64,000 nucleotides of DNA from Pseudoalteromonas luteoviolacea NCIMB 1942 (lineage in GTDB: Bacteria > Pseudomonadota > Gammaproteobacteria > Enterobacterales > Alteromonadaceae): the NCBI RefSeq assembly GCF_001625595.1, contig NZ_AUXT01000173.1, positions 1 to 64,000 on the forward strand, read 5' to 3'. Below are positions 17,973 to 28,572 of this stretch, in pieces. Both the position numbers and the translations under genes were made by a program. Numbering within the stretch: the stretch's first letter is position 1; the number at the start of each line of letters is the position of its first letter. The notes below the pieces were generated by a model. It was not told where the DNA came from, did no database searches, and saw only the letters and a list, made by a program, of their open reading frames with translations.

Positions 17973-18929
17973 ATGGCTTACTTGATTGATGAGCAAAAGC
18001 TCGAAAAAATATACCTGAAAAGTTACCACACCTTTGGTCGTTTTAAATTTAATGTCGACACCTTTTTAGACAAACCCGGTATTTCTCGGCACCACGCTAT
18101 CATCGAGTACACAAATGAAACTTGGCTAATCCGAGATGTAAGCACCAATGGCATTTGGATCAATGACCGAAAAATTGATAAAAACTTACCTTATCAACTG
18201 TCTGAGAATGATAAAATAGACTTTGCGGCACCAGGACAAAATTCATTTGTCGTATCTAGTTTAAATGCTAACTGTCAGTATTTCGTATCTCAAAATAACC
18301 CTAGAAACGTTATTGAGATACAAAACCAAATGCTACTTCCTAACGAGCAAGACCCATCTCACATTGTTTACTACGATGCATTATTAAATTATTGGTTTTT
18401 AGAAGATTTAAATACTTCTGATAGACAAGCATTAATCGATGGTGGGATAACAAGTTTATTTGGAGAGCAATGGCTCTTCTACTGCGCTGGTATCTCAACA
18501 ATGACTAAGCACCTAGAGCAACAACCCGCTGTGAAACCATTGTCTCTTAACTTTTCCGTCAGCTTAGACGAAGAGAAAACAGACCTATCTCTCATTGTTG
18601 AAGGTGAAGAAATTGATCTGGGTAGTCGCAGTCACCATTACTTACTCCTTCTCCTAGCCAGAACCCGTATCGAAGACAAACAGGCTGGGCTCGATCCTGA
18701 ATTACAGGGGTGGGTTTACCGTGAAGATTTGGCGAAACAGCTTGGTGTACAAATGAACCATATGAACATCATGGTCCACAGGGCCCGTAAACAGTTAAGT
18801 GAAGCTGCGCCAGAAAAAGCCCCAGAAGCAGGTTACATTCTAGAAACTAACAATGGCCAAATTAGAATGAACTGTCAGGACATCACGATTCTAAAAGGCG
18901 CACAGCTAGAAACCAGAATTAGCCTCTAA
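17973..18929 (+). CDS. FHA-domain protein with C-terminal winged helix
   Basis: A 318-residue protein. An FHA domain occupies about residues 15-95, with the phosphothreonine-binding signature GISRHHAIIEY and STNGIWIND. The middle is unassigned. The C-terminal 110 residues resemble an OmpR-type winged helix (EIDLGSRSHHYLLLLLART, then a wing with GYILETNNGQIRMN). The combination suggests a DNA-binding regulator controlled by Ser/Thr phosphorylation. A Hanks-type kinase is encoded about 14 kb away (32682-35255), but a link between them is only speculation. It has no signal peptide and is monocistronic. Confidence 0.75.
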   Translation: MAYLIDEQKLEKIYLKSYHTFGRFKFNVDTFLDKPGISRHHAIIEYTNETWLIRDVSTNGIWINDRKIDKNLPYQLSENDKIDFAAPGQNSFVVSSLNANCQYFVSQNNPRNVIEIQNQMLLPNEQDPSHIVYYDALLNYWFLEDLNTSDRQALIDGGITSLFGEQWLFYCAGISTMTKHLEQQPAVKPLSLNFSVSLDEEKTDLSLIVEGEEIDLGSRSHHYLLLLLARTRIEDKQAGLDPELQGWVYREDLAKQLGVQMNHMNIMVHRARKQLSEAAPEKAPEAGYILETNNGQIRMNCQDITILKGAQLETRISL

Positions 18930-18955
18930 AGGGCAAGTCGCGTGGGGCATAAAGA

Positions 18956-19486
18956 CTAATTTCTACATGCCCCAGCTTGACCAATAATTTTATCTTCTAA
19001 GCTCTTCAAAAAGCCAAACTTAAAGAGTATTTCAGTCAATACGAACAGTGGTCCGATTAAAAGCCCGATCAAGTCATCAACAAAAGCGGGCTTCTTACCT
19101 TCAAAGTAATGACCTATAAATTGAATTATCCAACCAATAATAAACAACCCACCACCAAAACCATAAAACATCCAGTTAGTAGACATACCGGATGACATAC
19201 CTTGATGTATCAATAAAACACCTGCGTAGCCCAGTATAAGTATCGCAACCATCATGAGGCCAATTGTAGGAGACAAGAAAAAGTAATACCCACCAGCTAA
19301 GGTGATCAGAAGCATTGCCAATGTTACTGTCAAACCTGACAGTTCAAATATGGGAACATAGGCCATCATAATAACTGCAAACACTATAAGTGGAACGCCA
19401 ATAAGGTGTGTTTTAATGTTTCGCTTATCCCTGTGATACATTGCATATTGAACGAGATGTTGCTCTAGGTTTCTCATGTCACTCAA
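18956..19486 (-). CDS. Mpo1-like (DUF962) membrane protein
   Basis: A 176-residue protein with four membrane segments. The DUF962/YGL010w signature is at the N-terminus: Asn-Leu-Glu-Gln-His, then YAMYHRDKRNIKTHLIGVP, with the His residues typical of Mpo1. A second conserved piece is FIGHYFEGKKPAFVDDLIGL, whose His is also conserved. Yeast Mpo1 is an iron-dependent dioxygenase acting in alpha-oxidation of 2-hydroxy fatty acids. The bacterial members are assumed to do a related lipid reaction, which is not proved. Confidence 0.82.
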   Translation of the reverse strand: MSDMRNLEQHLVQYAMYHRDKRNIKTHLIGVPLIVFAVIMMAYVPIFELSGLTVTLAMLLITLAGGYYFFLSPTIGLMMVAILILGYAGVLLIHQGMSSGMSTNWMFYGFGGGLFIIGWIIQFIGHYFEGKKPAFVDDLIGLLIGPLFVLTEILFKFGFLKSLEDKIIGQAGACRN

Positions 19487-19630
19487 TCCAGAGTATTTAC
19501 TTTAAACTTAATCTAGCGATAATCAGTGCCAATTGTCAAATAATGAACAATGGGGGAAGGAGTGAATAAGGTGACAGACCCTGAAGTAATAATTACATTA
19601 TTCAGCAGTACACTATATAGTAATATCAAC

Positions 19631-19660
19631 AAAAAAGGCCGCCATACTGCATGAGGCGGC
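19631..19660 (-). terminator. Terminator downstream of recD
   Basis: On the minus strand GCCGCC, an 11-base loop and GGCGGCC are followed by six T residues. It lies about 105 bases after the recD stop and is the probable end of the recCBD transcript. Confidence 0.75.
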
Positions 19661-19765
19661 ACATTCACTGGGCAATATTAAAGCAGTTATTTTGTCGTCC
19701 GTCTGCTTCACACATAACAATAGCCTAATATCAAAACGAAACAAATAAAAAACATGTTATTTACG

Positions 19766-21649
19766 TTAATTTAGCCTCATCCTGAGTCCAGAATTTCTTC
19801 CCACGGACTTTTTCATGGCAAGCCTTAATACCTGTGGCTGGCAAACAAGCTCAAAATGACTTTTGGCTCGAGTAACGCCAGTATAAACCAGTTGCCTGTT
19901 AACCCCTTGTCTGGCCCGTTGTATCGGCGGCAATATCATTGCGGTGTGATCAAACTCAGATCCCTGAGACTTATGTATTGTCATCACATAGACCAATTCA
20001 TGACTCGGTAAACGTGCTGGGTTAAAGACTCGTAAAAAGCCCTGTTCATCGATAAAAGTTGCCTGTAATTGACCACCTTCAACAGGCAATATAATGCCTA
20101 TATCTCCGTTAAAAAGCTTAAGTTGGTAATCATTTTTCGTGATCATAATAGGCATTCCAGCATAATAACGACTGTAAGGGGATATTACACCGCGTTCTGC
20201 CAATTTACGCTCCACACGCTTATTAAGCTCGTTAACGCCGTAAGGGCCTTCTCTAACCGCAGCTAATAATTGGTACTGTGAAAATAGGCCGTGAATCACC
20301 TCGGGGTTTTGTTGCGCCTGCATAGCCTGTATATATTCACTGTAGCGAGACACGGCACGTTCTATCATGTGTAAATAAGAATCGTTAGTCAGGTTAAACA
20401 AACTGAGTTCACTAAACCCCTGCTGCAACACCCAATCTAAATGTTGCTGATCATTATTGTTCACTGCCGAAGCCAATTGGCCAATACCACTATCACTTTT
20501 GAATCGGTGACTTTTTTGTAAGAATGCCATCGCATCTTGAAGCTTATAGGCACTTTTAGCGCCACTGAGCTGCGCACTTCCATGAAAACAGAGTTCATTG
20601 AGTAGTTGTGCGCGTGTTTGAGAATAGGCGGGATTTTTACCGAGTATCAAGTCCGCACACAAATCATTGAGGATACACCCTGTATCAACAGACGCGAGCT
20701 GATCCTTATCACCCAACAAGTACAGTCGAGCACCTTCAGGCAACGCTTCAACCAGCTTTGTCATTAAAGAGAGATCCACCATCGATGCTTCGTCCACAAT
20801 GAGCAAATCAAGGTGTAGTGGATTTGTAGCATCGTGTTTGTACTTATTACTGTTTGGGATCACACCAAGCAAACGGTGAATGGTTTGTGCTTGCTCGGGA
20901 ATTCTCGCGGCAAGTTCAGAACCCAATGACAAGCGCCCTTTTGCTCCAATAATAGATTCACCCAATCGTGCGGCTGCTTTTCCCGTAGGTGCTACTAATT
21001 TTATTGTCAAAGGAGCACTTTGGTACAAAGACTGCAAAATGGCCAAGAGTTTTGTCACTGTTGTCGTTTTGCCAGTCCCAGGGCCACCTGTAATGACACA
21101 AAATGCACTTAAAGCGGCTATTGCACACGCAACCTTTTGCCAATCTACATATTCCAAGTCTTGTTCTGGAAAATAATGGTTAAGCAGGTCACGCAGCCTA
21201 TCTTTTTCAATGGAAATGGGCCTATTTGCTAACGCGGTAAATCGCCGAGCTAAATAAGTTTCATAGTTTGCTAAACGGGCTAGATATAGCCGACCTTCAA
21301 ATAACACTAGGGGCTTACCTTCTCCAACAGCAGAATGTTGCTCAAGTGCCGCGATTGCCTTGCCCTGCTCTATAAATGGCGTTAGTTCTAGGTTGTCTGT
21401 AATTAGTTCGCTTTGCAATGAAAAGGGGTTAAACCAGTCAACTTCAGCTAAAACCAAGCAGCTATTTTGACTCTGCTCAGCTTGTAATAACAGCAAGATC
21501 AAATAGAAGACATCACCCGTATTGCCCTGACAGAGCAATTTTGCCAATGCAATGTCGACCTCTCTAGTTTTGTTTTGTTCCAATAAGATGTCTTGAAACA
21601 GTGTGTCATTGAAAGTGTTTTGGCTAAAGTCCAGAGAAAATTGAGACAT
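19766..21649 (-). CDS. recD: Exodeoxyribonuclease V alpha chain RecD
   Basis: A 627-residue SF1 helicase. Walker A is VITGGPGTGKTTTVTKLLA (about residues 182-200), Walker B is LLIVDEASMVDLSLM, followed by LLGDKDQLASVDTG and the late motif VYVMTIHKSQGSEFD. RecD is the fast 5'-3' motor of RecBCD, which resects double-strand breaks and loads RecA at Chi. Its ATG overlaps the recB stop by one base, so translation is coupled. Length is normal for the gammaproteobacterial subunit (608 aa in E. coli). Confidence 0.96.
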   Translation of the reverse strand: MSQFSLDFSQNTFNDTLFQDILLEQNKTREVDIALAKLLCQGNTGDVFYLILLLLQAEQSQNSCLVLAEVDWFNPFSLQSELITDNLELTPFIEQGKAIAALEQHSAVGEGKPLVLFEGRLYLARLANYETYLARRFTALANRPISIEKDRLRDLLNHYFPEQDLEYVDWQKVACAIAALSAFCVITGGPGTGKTTTVTKLLAILQSLYQSAPLTIKLVAPTGKAAARLGESIIGAKGRLSLGSELAARIPEQAQTIHRLLGVIPNSNKYKHDATNPLHLDLLIVDEASMVDLSLMTKLVEALPEGARLYLLGDKDQLASVDTGCILNDLCADLILGKNPAYSQTRAQLLNELCFHGSAQLSGAKSAYKLQDAMAFLQKSHRFKSDSGIGQLASAVNNNDQQHLDWVLQQGFSELSLFNLTNDSYLHMIERAVSRYSEYIQAMQAQQNPEVIHGLFSQYQLLAAVREGPYGVNELNKRVERKLAERGVISPYSRYYAGMPIMITKNDYQLKLFNGDIGIILPVEGGQLQATFIDEQGFLRVFNPARLPSHELVYVMTIHKSQGSEFDHTAMILPPIQRARQGVNRQLVYTGVTRAKSHFELVCQPQVLRLAMKKSVGRNSGLRMRLN

Positions 21650-24600
21650 TACACTTCCTCCTGCTCAAACAAGGTATCTAGCATAAGTAACTGCGACTCT
21701 TTTAACTGATTAAAGTAAATTCCGCCACCATCGGGCAGCGCTCTAAGGAAAAGGTAATACACTCCTCCAAGGTGAGTATGCGGTTTGTAATTTTTTAAGC
21801 GATATTTGAGCAGTCTGTGCAACGCAACTGTGTAGATTAAATACTGCAAGTGATACTGATGTGATGACATCGCTGAGTGCAAATTTTCATCGTTATAGTC
21901 TTCTACTTTGTCCCCTAAATAATTCGACTTATAATCGAGAATGTAGTACCTATCCTGCCATCTGAAAATAAGGTCAATGAAGCCTTTGAGCATGCCTTGC
22001 ACGTCCTCAAATCTCAAAAAACTGGGCTGCCCTGTAATCTCACTCACGACTTTGTTGAGTCTGCTCGATTGAAGTTTTTTAAGTGGTAAGAAAAACTCCA
22101 TTTCTACCAGACAATCTTGAGGCTTTAATACACTCAGTGAAAGCTCACCACAGGGCGAGAGTGGAGTACTAAGGCTGTGTTCAACCCAACTGCACACTGA
22201 CTCTAACCACTCTGTATCTATTTGATATTTATCTAAACACGCTGCCGCAGCTTCTTGAAGCGGTAATTTGTCTGAGTTGATAGGGGAATGAGCACTGGTA
22301 AAGTCAATTTGCTCATATATTTCATGCAGACAGCTACCCGCTTTTGCTCCCTTCACAAACGTATAAGGTGACTTTATCGGCGTCTTTTTTAGTGTCGGTA
22401 GGTCAAGCTCATGATGCTCATCTAGCGCACCAGATGGACGTTCGTCATGGTGCGACAAATAACTCAGTTGACTAAAGCTCGTTGTACGCCAATCACATTC
22501 AATCTGCGCAGTTTGTGCTTTAACTGATAATTTTTCAACATGCTCATGTTCATCAGGCTCAAAATCGTGTTGCTCAGCATCACAGCAGATTTCTAATGAC
22601 ATGGCAACATTCGATTCGCAAATTGCGTCCAATGCACTGTGCCAATCTTGCGCGCCTTTAAACTGGGTGTTGGCAAATAATGCAAAGCCAAGTGCTGTTT
22701 GATTAATCCCGACTTTTTTGCTTCTTCCTAGCGGCAAATTGTACATACCAAGTTCACAGAAATGCACAGCACGTGTGAGCGCAACATACAGTAAGCGAAT
22801 GTCTTCTGCTAGGCGTTCCTTGGCTGCTTTTTCTTGCGCAGCTGAGTCTGCTTCTAAATCAACCACCAACGTGTTGTCCTGATGATATACAACTTCATTA
22901 GGCTCTCGATATCCTGTCGCAAAAGGCATGTAAACAATCGGGTACTCCAGGCCTTTAGATGCGTGCATGGTGACAATTTTCACTAAATTTGCGTCGCTTT
23001 CTAATCGCAGCTGCGCACCATCTAGCGTCAACTCTGAGCACTGAATGCTTAACCACCTAAGCACGCGTTGCGTACCTTCTAACTCTATTTGCTTATGCTG
23101 TAATAACTCGGCGAGATGTCGGTAGTCGGTTAACCAACGCTCAACTTCATGACCACAGCGCTGCCAGGTGTCTGCCAATTGATTGTGCACTAGTAACTTC
23201 TCTAACATCGCCATAGCACCACTGCGATACCAAACCTGTTTAAGCTCTGCGAACAGTTCCAAGTAGCTTTGCCATTGCTGTTCATTTTGAGACAGAGTGA
23301 ATATTTGATCGTAATCTAGCGAGAAAAGCGGTGCTGCAAGCACACCTCGTAATGCAGCTTCATCATAGGAGCCATGTAGCACATGTAAAAACTGACTCAG
23401 GGCATTTGCGATTGGTTGTCCAAAAACACTATCCCGTGCAAGATATACAGCGCTCACACCAGTCGTTTTTAAAGCCTGCTTCATTACACGGGCTTCGTTT
23501 CTGTCCCGTACCAAGACACAAATGTCAGCGGCTTTTACAGGTTCACCACCAATATGTGCTTGGCCATCTTTTGCTTTGGCGAGCAAGGCCGCTATTTTTG
23601 TCGCAAAAATTTTTGCCAACATCGGATATGCATGTGCTTTGCTTGCAATTTCCCCCGCGTTGTCATAGACGCAAAATCGCAATACACTCTGTGAATCGCT
23701 TTCTATTGATAAACTTTTATCGGCGGGTTTGTCCTGCGCATCTACTGAATAAAATGGGATGGCATCATTAAATATAAAACTATTGTCATGCTGGGTAAAA
23801 ATAGTATTTACGCTTTCTACAACCGTTTTGGCTGAGCGATAGTTCTTAGCTAATGTAAAGTGCCGGCTTTGCTCAACAGCGTGCTTAGCACCAATATATG
23901 TGAATATATCAGCCCCTCTAAAGCCATAAATCGCCTGTTTAGGGTCACCTATCATTGTTAACCCACTGCTTTCACTATTTCGGTAAATAGTGCTAAAAAT
24001 TCCGTATTGAACCGGATCTGTATCCTGAAACTCGTCAATGAGTGCAACTGGGTATTGCTGAACAATTTTGTTCGCTAAGTCTTCGCCTACGTCTGATCGC
24101 AACGCTTGGAATAAGTTACTCAACAAATCATCAGGAGAAATCGTACTCTGCATTTGTTTATGTTGCATTAAAATGACTTTTACATGCTCTAGGGCATGCT
24201 GCAACAATGCGATGGGAAACAAATGCTTAACTTTGTGATGTAAAGTCGCCATTTCATCAAATTGGGCAACTATTGAATGGCTGATTAGTTCTGCGTTCTT
24301 TTTGTAGTTTTTCGGGTCACTTAGCTGAGCACTGCCCCACAAAGAAAATGAATGCCCACTACTACCAAATTCAAAGTACCAATGATCCGACTCACTATAT
24401 TCGGCCAATGCCTGAATATTTCCTTTTCGTCCTGGCGCTTTATTTTTAGCAAGTGCGGAGCTCTCTAAACACCCGATAAAGTCAGACTCTCGCAGTGCGA
24501 TTTTAAACTGCATAGCGCGTTGCTGATACTGTGTTCTCGCAGTTAACACATCCTCCAATTTTACTTGTGGCGTTAATACTGCACTCGATTTGCTCAAAAG

Positions 24601-25182
24601 TGGCAACAACTTTTTCATTAAACTTTGTGGATGAGCAAACTGCTCCAATACAAGCGCCGTTTGTTCCTTATCTAATGCGTATAAAAACCTGCGCCAATAA
24701 TCCTCGATGGCCGTTTTTATTAGTTCGGTTTCGTCTAGAATAAATTCCAAGTTAAAACTCAACCTAGACTCAAAGGCATGTTGCTTTAACATCCTTTGAC
24801 AAAAGCCGTGAATAGTAAAAATCGCTGCCTCATCCATAGACTTTGCAGCAGCATCAAGTAACGTAAACGCTTTTTGCTTGTCTTCTACCCGCGATAACAA
24901 CGCTGTAATTATCGGATCTTCGCAAGGGGCGCCTAACAAGGCGTCTCTCGCGTCAATAATTCTCGCCCTAACTCGGTCTTTGATTTCTTGCGTTGCCGCC
25001 TCGGTAAAGGTAACAACCAAGATTTGCTCAACCCCAAGCACCGCTTCTTGGTCCTTACCAGTAAGCCCTAATAAATAACGTAAATACAAAGCCGTAATCG
25101 TGTATGTTTTGCCCGTACCGGCACTCGCTTCGATTAAATTATGGCCATGCAACGGCATGGAAAGCGGATTAAGCATCTCCAT
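21649..25182 (-). CDS. recB: Exodeoxyribonuclease V beta chain RecB
   Basis: A 1177-residue protein. The ATG at 25182 is chosen because AGGAGG lies 6 bases upstream; a TTG at 25200 is less likely. Walker A is EASAGTGKT (about residues 18-26). Helicase motifs follow: ALIDEFQDTDPVQYGIF, MIGDPKQAIYGFRGAD and IVTMHASKGLEYPIVYMPF. The C-terminal nuclease domain carries YYILDYKSNYLG (about residue 1080), with the Asp and Lys of the active site. RecB is the 3'-5' motor and the only nuclease of RecBCD. It overlaps recC by 14 bases. Confidence 0.96.
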   Translation of the reverse strand: MEMLNPLSMPLHGHNLIEASAGTGKTYTITALYLRYLLGLTGKDQEAVLGVEQILVVTFTEAATQEIKDRVRARIIDARDALLGAPCEDPIITALLSRVEDKQKAFTLLDAAAKSMDEAAIFTIHGFCQRMLKQHAFESRLSFNLEFILDETELIKTAIEDYWRRFLYALDKEQTALVLEQFAHPQSLMKKLLPLLSKSSAVLTPQVKLEDVLTARTQYQQRAMQFKIALRESDFIGCLESSALAKNKAPGRKGNIQALAEYSESDHWYFEFGSSGHSFSLWGSAQLSDPKNYKKNAELISHSIVAQFDEMATLHHKVKHLFPIALLQHALEHVKVILMQHKQMQSTISPDDLLSNLFQALRSDVGEDLANKIVQQYPVALIDEFQDTDPVQYGIFSTIYRNSESSGLTMIGDPKQAIYGFRGADIFTYIGAKHAVEQSRHFTLAKNYRSAKTVVESVNTIFTQHDNSFIFNDAIPFYSVDAQDKPADKSLSIESDSQSVLRFCVYDNAGEIASKAHAYPMLAKIFATKIAALLAKAKDGQAHIGGEPVKAADICVLVRDRNEARVMKQALKTTGVSAVYLARDSVFGQPIANALSQFLHVLHGSYDEAALRGVLAAPLFSLDYDQIFTLSQNEQQWQSYLELFAELKQVWYRSGAMAMLEKLLVHNQLADTWQRCGHEVERWLTDYRHLAELLQHKQIELEGTQRVLRWLSIQCSELTLDGAQLRLESDANLVKIVTMHASKGLEYPIVYMPFATGYREPNEVVYHQDNTLVVDLEADSAAQEKAAKERLAEDIRLLYVALTRAVHFCELGMYNLPLGRSKKVGINQTALGFALFANTQFKGAQDWHSALDAICESNVAMSLEICCDAEQHDFEPDEHEHVEKLSVKAQTAQIECDWRTTSFSQLSYLSHHDERPSGALDEHHELDLPTLKKTPIKSPYTFVKGAKAGSCLHEIYEQIDFTSAHSPINSDKLPLQEAAAACLDKYQIDTEWLESVCSWVEHSLSTPLSPCGELSLSVLKPQDCLVEMEFFLPLKKLQSSRLNKVVSEITGQPSFLRFEDVQGMLKGFIDLIFRWQDRYYILDYKSNYLGDKVEDYNDENLHSAMSSHQYHLQYLIYTVALHRLLKYRLKNYKPHTHLGGVYYLFLRALPDGGGIYFNQLKESQLLMLDTLFEQEEV

Positions 25183-28100
25183 GGTGAGCCTCCTGTTCAA
25201 GTGCTATCATGGGGCCTAAAATAGATTTACTTAATAACATAAACTCTTCAAGGCAAGGTTCAAGCGCGCTAAAATTAAGCGCCACATACGGGTCTTCTGA
25301 CTCACCAATACCAACATACTGCCCACCAGCAAATTTACTTTGTGCTTTACTCAAATCATCGCTGCTGGCAAACGCATAACTCGTGGCAGGAAAGAATGGA
25401 ACTGGCCGAGTTATTATTTGTTTATAAAAATCAACCCATTCGTAAAGTAGCCGCTCAGCACTCTTGCTGTCAATTGGCTCAAAAGTCACTTGTTCATCTA
25501 ACCCAATAACCACCGTTGGCATTGCTGAAACTGTTAAGTTCGCCAGCAAATGACATAAAAACGCCCTTATTTTATCTTTTGCTTTAATGCTGGCCGGACG
25601 ATAGAACACTTGTTTAGTAGCCGTCAGTTTATCTAGCCAGCCGACCAGTTTTACATCATTAATTTCTAATGAAACTTCAACCGGTGCACGCAAGTCCGTT
25701 AAGTGTGACTTTAATATTCCTACCATAGGTAAAACACGTTGCTGAAGAGACTCTAACTGGATTTCACCGATAAACGCTTGTCCAAGTTCACCCCTTTGCA
25801 AGACTTGTGCAGCCTTAATCGGTGAATTATTCAAGCTACACTCGACAATTTCTTGTAAATACTGGTATCTGGTTAGTGGGTCTAATGCAAAAGGTTCTGA
25901 GTCGTCTTGATATTCAGCCACGGGGTTTATTTTTACCCCCAGACAATATAGATAAAAATAGTTTTGTGGCGCAATACAAGCTCGCATCAATTGATTGATT
26001 TCTAACTCATCTGGTAATAGGCACTCAATAGGCGAAGCGGGTGTCGATGCTTGCGCTTCAAATGATAACAGCCAGTTTGGGTTATAACTGTGCTGCAAGC
26101 CTTTTGTGTAGTGAATAGGATTAAACGGTTGGAGCGGCGCATACAGTTTCAGATTTATGCTTGGTTTAATCGCACTATCTGGGTAGTAAAAGCTTCGGTC
26201 AATATACTCAAACAGCTCACTCACTAACACTGAAGGTACTTGTACCTCGTTGTTGAAACATGATCGACCAATAAAACTGATATAAAAGTGTTGTCGAGCA
26301 CTCAATAGTGCTTCCAGAAACAAATACCTATCATCCAATTTTCGTGAACGGTCACCTTTTCGGCGTGTCGAGTTGGGGACTAAATCAAACCCAATTGGCT
26401 GCACTTGCCGAGGATAATCCGCATCATTCATACCTAGCAAGCACACTACCTTAAACGGTACGGCGCGCATTGGCATCAGTGTACAAAAATTAACGGCCCC
26501 TGATAGAAAACGCTGTCCGACACCTTTTTCCTGAATTCCTTGCTTTATTAAATATGCCAAAACGCGCGGTTCAACAACCCCTGACATATCCCCATTTTCA
26601 AAATGTTTTTGTAAAGTGTCAGTTAGTTTAGTAAGCAACATCAAGTCCCAACTTTGTTCAGCCTCTTGATGGTAAAATTCACCAATTAACTGCTTTAACA
26701 ACTCAGCTTTTTGAGCCAAGTTCGCAGGACGATTAAGATTTGTTTTTGCTACATTGAGCGCCTCAGTAAATGCAACTAACTTACTCAAAGTGTTAATTGC
26801 CATTCCTTCAACTAAATCAGCTGGATATACATCTCCAAAAGCAATATCCTCACGTGCACTTGCGATACCTAATAACAGGCGATTAAGACCATGCAACCAG
26901 GTATTTAGAGGGATTTCAGGTAAGCCATGCTCTGCTTTATTACTTGCATCCAAACCCCACTTAATCGCCACCTGCTCCAACCAATATTTAATCTGCTCAA
27001 ACTCCCGCTCTTCAACTTCGAAGCGATTTGCAATGGCCTCCACACCTAATAAATCCAAAATATCCGATACCCCAAATCGGCTGAAAGGCAAATTAACTAA
27101 GGTGACAAAAGAGGTTAATACAGGCTTTTCTTGTTCAATCGCCATATCAGCCAACGCAAAAGGAATTTTGCGTGTTTCTTGTGCACTGCCAAAAACCGCC
27201 TCAATGTAAGGGCTGTAACGTCCTACATCTGGCATCATCACAATCACATCTTTGGGTGTTAAATCAGGATGCTGATTGAATAGCCCCAACAAATGATCGT
27301 GCAAACATTCAACTTCTCTTAAAGGAGTATGGCAATCTTGTAACCTAATGCTATTGTCATCTAAATTGATAGCAATTTTACCTTCATCATTTACAAACCA
27401 GTTTGGATCTGCCTGCAGCGATTCGCCTTTAAATGCCAGTTGATAAACTTCTTCCTGTATTTTAGACAATAGACTGTCTGTAAAGTCCTCTACAAATCCA
27501 TCAAGCCATCGTGCATCTAGTTGTAGTAATTGCTCAAGATAATCTCGCCCTAATTTCCCCCAAGAGGACAACAAAGGGTTACCGACATTATAGTAGTCTT
27601 GCTCTTGGTCATTTTGAGCATCAATAGATGGGCGCTTGGCAAATTTTGCATTAATCTTCGCCTGTGTTTTTTCATCTACCAAATCTCCCCAGTAATGCTC
27701 ACTGGGGTTAAAAAAGAACAGTAATACTTCGGTTTTGCTGCCCAATGCCTGAAAAACCTCAAGCTGACTTGTAGGCATAGCCGACAAACCAAAAATAGAA
27801 ATTCGCTCTGGCAACTCTTCAGCTCGCGCATTTGTCAGTGCTGTAATTAATTGCTCGTGCATGTTTGCGCGATTGTAGGCACTTTGCCCCAGCTGTTGCG
27901 TATGAGAAAGCAGCGCGCGCCATAAATCAGGCTGCCAATTTGCGATCGTTACATCAACATCAGTTAACTTATCTTCTCCAGATCCCCATATAGCCAACCA
28001 ATCCGGCCTATACATCAAATATTGGTCATAGACGTCGGCAATTTTCTCACACAGTGAAAACAGCTTTAGTCCATCTAGCTCATCAGTATCTAACTCAGAC

Positions 28101-28465
28101 ACATCATTTGCGTCTAGCCCCAAATAATTGGCCAAAGCTGAGTATTCTGATTTAAGAAGTTTCGTGGGCAGAATGTTGAATAACTTCCACGTCATATTGG
28201 CTTTGTTGTAAGGCGACTCAGCTGGCACATCAGGTAAAAACTGCTGATATAGGCGCCATATAAAACTGAGCGGTAGCGGAAAATCTATCTGTGCAGCAAC
28301 TCCCACACTTGTACTCAAGCCATTTTTAAGCCATTGAGACATCCCAGGTGATTGCACCAGCACAATTTCTTGTTGAAATGGATCATCGAGCGGCGCTGTT
28401 TTCATCACCGTATTAAATTGGCTTTGCAGCGCTTCCATACGGTTAGACTGAATTATATGCAACAT
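25169..28465 (-). CDS. recC: Exodeoxyribonuclease V gamma chain RecC
   Basis: A 1098-residue protein, first gene of the recC-recB-recD operon. It starts MLHIIQSNRMEAL as RecC does, and shows the conserved FPLPLSFIWRLYQ, DRYLFLEALLSAR and GAVNFCTLMPMRAVPF segments. RecC has an inactive helicase fold and scans the single strand for Chi. No separate ptr gene lies nearby, unlike E. coli, where ptrA is between recC and recB. A short A+T-rich region of about 100 bases upstream is the likely promoter. Confidence 0.95.
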   Translation of the reverse strand: MLHIIQSNRMEALQSQFNTVMKTAPLDDPFQQEIVLVQSPGMSQWLKNGLSTSVGVAAQIDFPLPLSFIWRLYQQFLPDVPAESPYNKANMTWKLFNILPTKLLKSEYSALANYLGLDANDVSELDTDELDGLKLFSLCEKIADVYDQYLMYRPDWLAIWGSGEDKLTDVDVTIANWQPDLWRALLSHTQQLGQSAYNRANMHEQLITALTNARAEELPERISIFGLSAMPTSQLEVFQALGSKTEVLLFFFNPSEHYWGDLVDEKTQAKINAKFAKRPSIDAQNDQEQDYYNVGNPLLSSWGKLGRDYLEQLLQLDARWLDGFVEDFTDSLLSKIQEEVYQLAFKGESLQADPNWFVNDEGKIAINLDDNSIRLQDCHTPLREVECLHDHLLGLFNQHPDLTPKDVIVMMPDVGRYSPYIEAVFGSAQETRKIPFALADMAIEQEKPVLTSFVTLVNLPFSRFGVSDILDLLGVEAIANRFEVEEREFEQIKYWLEQVAIKWGLDASNKAEHGLPEIPLNTWLHGLNRLLLGIASAREDIAFGDVYPADLVEGMAINTLSKLVAFTEALNVAKTNLNRPANLAQKAELLKQLIGEFYHQEAEQSWDLMLLTKLTDTLQKHFENGDMSGVVEPRVLAYLIKQGIQEKGVGQRFLSGAVNFCTLMPMRAVPFKVVCLLGMNDADYPRQVQPIGFDLVPNSTRRKGDRSRKLDDRYLFLEALLSARQHFYISFIGRSCFNNEVQVPSVLVSELFEYIDRSFYYPDSAIKPSINLKLYAPLQPFNPIHYTKGLQHSYNPNWLLSFEAQASTPASPIECLLPDELEINQLMRACIAPQNYFYLYCLGVKINPVAEYQDDSEPFALDPLTRYQYLQEIVECSLNNSPIKAAQVLQRGELGQAFIGEIQLESLQQRVLPMVGILKSHLTDLRAPVEVSLEINDVKLVGWLDKLTATKQVFYRPASIKAKDKIRAFLCHLLANLTVSAMPTVVIGLDEQVTFEPIDSKSAERLLYEWVDFYKQIITRPVPFFPATSYAFASSDDLSKAQSKFAGGQYVGIGESEDPYVALNFSALEPCLEEFMLLSKSILGPMIALEQEAHHGDA

Positions 28466-28572
28466 AAGAATTTAGCTGGAAATAGACAAGGATCAACAGT
28501 TTAAAAAAAATGTCCAAGATAGAACAGTAAAATAATCAAATAACGTCGTATTGATGGCGTAATATCGACTCA

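Noticed and set aside
23331-23771. 146-codon rightward open frame
   Set aside because: It lies wholly inside recB on the other strand, and its His/Leu-rich product resembles no protein.
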